Positions 5,997-6,634 of a DNA stretch of 6,634 nucleotides are shown here, piece by piece (within the stretch, counting starts at the first letter, position 1; each line of letters opens with the position of its first letter). The DNA lies in contig JAQVUB010000148.1 of assembly GCA_028699735.1 (NCBI GenBank), positions 1-6,634 on the forward strand, given 5' to 3'. Source of the DNA: Lentisphaeria bacterium. GTDB taxonomy: Bacteria > Verrucomicrobiota > Lentisphaeria > Oligosphaerales > Oligosphaeraceae. The position numbers and the translations under genes are program-made. The notes below the pieces were generated by a model. That model had not been told where the DNA came from and did not search any database. It saw only the letters and a program-made list of their open reading frames with translations.

Positions 5997-6374
5997 TCAA
6001 ATACGGAAGACCAGGAAGAGAGCGACCAGGAAGCCGAAGAGGGCAATCCCTTCACCCAGTCCGACAAAGGCGATTGCCTTGCCCATGATCTCGGGCTTCT
6101 CCGCAGCAGCACCCATGACCGCAGCACCAATTTTGCCGACCGCATAAGCCGCACTCATGCTGGCAATACCCATGGTCGCGGCAATCGCGTAATAAATCGC
6201 ACCGCTGGACGGCGGTGCTTTGACCACTTCGGATGCGGCTTCAGCGGCATTGCTGATCTGCGCCCCGTCCTCCGGAGTTGCCAGCAGCATACAGGACATG
6301 CCGCCCAGGAAAGCGATGAACAGGGCGAAACGGAAGCTGCGGGAAACGACCTTGATTTTGTTTAGATTGGACAC
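5997..6374 (-). CDS. atpK: V/A-type ATP synthase subunit K (c-ring proteolipid) with signal-like N-terminus
   Basis: Encodes 125 aa starting at GTG 6374. Residues about 14-31 (RFALFIAFLGGMSCMLLA) are a hydrophobic signal-peptide-like segment preceded by basic residues. A polar, Ala-rich linker (34-57) follows. Then comes one ring hairpin: helix 1 about 58-91 (IYYAIAATMGIASMSAAY, then GKIGAAVMGAAAEKPE) and helix 2 about 98-123 with Glu108 in VGLGEGIALFGF, the ion-carrying carboxylate. This is the single-hairpin form, as in Thermus, not the doubled 4-helix form of Enterococcus NtpK. GTG 6374 was chosen because AGGAG sits 8 nt upstream. An ATG at 6425 and a GTG at 6557 (inside the repeat array) are in frame but would add unsupported sequence. 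Gly occupies the positions of Na+-binding Thr/Gln residues, which suggests proton transport (inference from remembered sequences). Confidence 0.93.
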   Translation of the reverse strand: MSNLNKIKVVSRSFRFALFIAFLGGMSCMLLATPEDGAQISNAAEAASEVVKAPPSSGAIYYAIAATMGIASMSAAYAVGKIGAAVMGAAAEKPEIMGKAIAFVGLGEGIALFGFLVALFLVFRI

Positions 6375-6382
6375 GTTTTCTT

Positions 6383-6387
6383 CTCCT
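6383..6387 (-). promoter_or_regulatory. Strong ribosome-binding site fixing a GTG start for K
   Basis: The minus strand reads AAAAGGAGAAGAAAAC then GTG. AGGAG is 8 nt from GTG 6374, the best Shine-Dalgarno match in the window. This is consistent with the high copy number of ring subunits, and it overrules the upstream in-frame starts. Confidence 0.8.
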
Positions 6388-6433
6388 TTTGAAACAGATT
6401 TTGCTAATACATCAGTGGGTAACATAGAAACTC

Positions 6434-6461
6434 TTTTTAACCACGAAATGGCACGAAATGG
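6434..6461. repeat. Half-copy of the AACCACGAAA repeat
   Basis: TTTTTAACCACGAAA (6434-6448) matches the outer arm of the inverted repeat at 5525-5649. It is followed by a tandem duplication of CACGAAATGG (6442-6451 and 6452-6461). No matching opposite arm is present nearby, so this is a single arm or a truncated copy. It lies 60 bp upstream of the K start. Confidence 0.75.
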
Positions 6462-6467
6462 CTTGGG

Positions 6468-6483
6468 GTGGGCTGGCGCCCAC
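6468..6483. repeat. Short GC-rich hairpin upstream of K
   Basis: GTGGGC (6468-6473) and GCCCAC (6478-6483) form a perfect 6-bp stem with a TGGC loop, between the half-repeat and the 11-bp array. No U-tract follows in either direction. Its function is unknown and it may be part of another dispersed repeat. Confidence 0.4.
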
Positions 6484-6496
6484 AACCGAAGTTTCA

Positions 6497-6583
6497 GGAC
6501 ACGGACGGGACACGGACGGGACACGGACGGGACACGGACGGGACACGGACGGGACACGGACCGAACACGAACCGAACACGGAC
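6497..6583. repeat. 11-bp tandem repeat array, eight units (upstream of K)
   Basis: Five perfect GGGACACGGAC units run from 6507 to 6561. They are preceded by a 10-bp GGACACGGAC (6497-6506) and followed by two diverged units, CGAACACGAAC and CGAACACGGAC (6562-6583). The centre is homogeneous and the right end degenerate, the usual picture of slippage-driven arrays. It shares its unit with 4747-4834 but lacks the ACTGCACGGAC variant. No gene is recognisable in 6388-6634; the stretch is made of repeats. Confidence 0.95.
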
Positions 6584-6584
6584 G

Positions 6585-6634
6585 GAACCTGTCCCCGAAT
6601 TAACCCCGAAGGGGCGTGACATACCAGCCCAGGG
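6585..6634. repeat. Possible fragment of another dispersed repeat at the window edge
   Basis: After the array the sequence changes to AACCTGTCCCCGAATTAACC and then a small CCCC-GAA-GGGG hairpin (6604-6614), followed by GCGTGACATACCAGCCCAGGG to the edge. The CCCCGAAGGGG...GACATA...AGCCCAGGG pattern resembles a dispersed non-coding repeat I associate with PVC-type and other environmental genomes. This is from memory and only part is visible. No coding sequence is apparent here. Confidence 0.35.

Overview
The window is most of a bacterial V/A-type (rotary) ATPase operon. It is read entirely from the minus strand, so transcription runs from high to low coordinates. In transcription order the genes are the membrane-ring subunit K (5997-6374), F (5658-5981), E (4889-5494), catalytic A (2944-4725), non-catalytic B (1535-2947) and central-stalk D (882-1535). 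A UspA-like universal stress protein follows (133-663), and then a terminator-like hairpin at the left edge. A/B and B/D overlap (ATGA and TGATG junctions) and K/F are 15 nt apart, so these junctions are probably translationally coupled. Subunits I (a), C and the G/H stalk partner are not in the window. The operon probably continues upstream past the right edge, or those genes lie elsewhere.

The genes are ordinary, but the gaps between them are not. Every gap longer than about 100 bp is filled with repeats. One family is built on (T)TTAACCACGAAA / CACGAAA words. It appears as two long hairpins with 46-47 nt arms and a 33-nt loop (736-861 and 5525-5649), one compact nearly loop-less hairpin (64-130), and one half-copy (6434-6461). 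The second family is an 11-bp tandem repeat (GGGACACGGAC), present as two arrays of eight units each (4747-4834 and 6497-6583). Smaller hairpins lie at 4865-4883 and 6468-6483, and a probable fragment of another dispersed repeat runs off the right edge. The two long hairpins differ from one another in the inner stem, yet each difference is mirrored in the opposite arm.

Working together, A and B form the catalytic hexamer, D and F the central rotor stalk, E part of the peripheral stalk, and K the ion-translocating ring. K has a signal-peptide-like N-terminus like that of Thermus-type rings, and it lacks the Gln/Thr residues that bind Na+ in Enterococcus hirae NtpK, so proton coupling is the likelier guess. 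The Usp has a degenerate nucleotide-binding loop and may be co-transcribed with the ATPase genes.

Organism: a Gram-negative-like, Shine-Dalgarno-using bacterium of moderate GC with repeat-rich intergenic DNA. The V-type ATPase together with these repeats fits the PVC group (Kiritimatiellota, Lentisphaerota or Verrucomicrobiota) or a similar environmental lineage. That assignment is an impression from repeat style, not a demonstrated placement.
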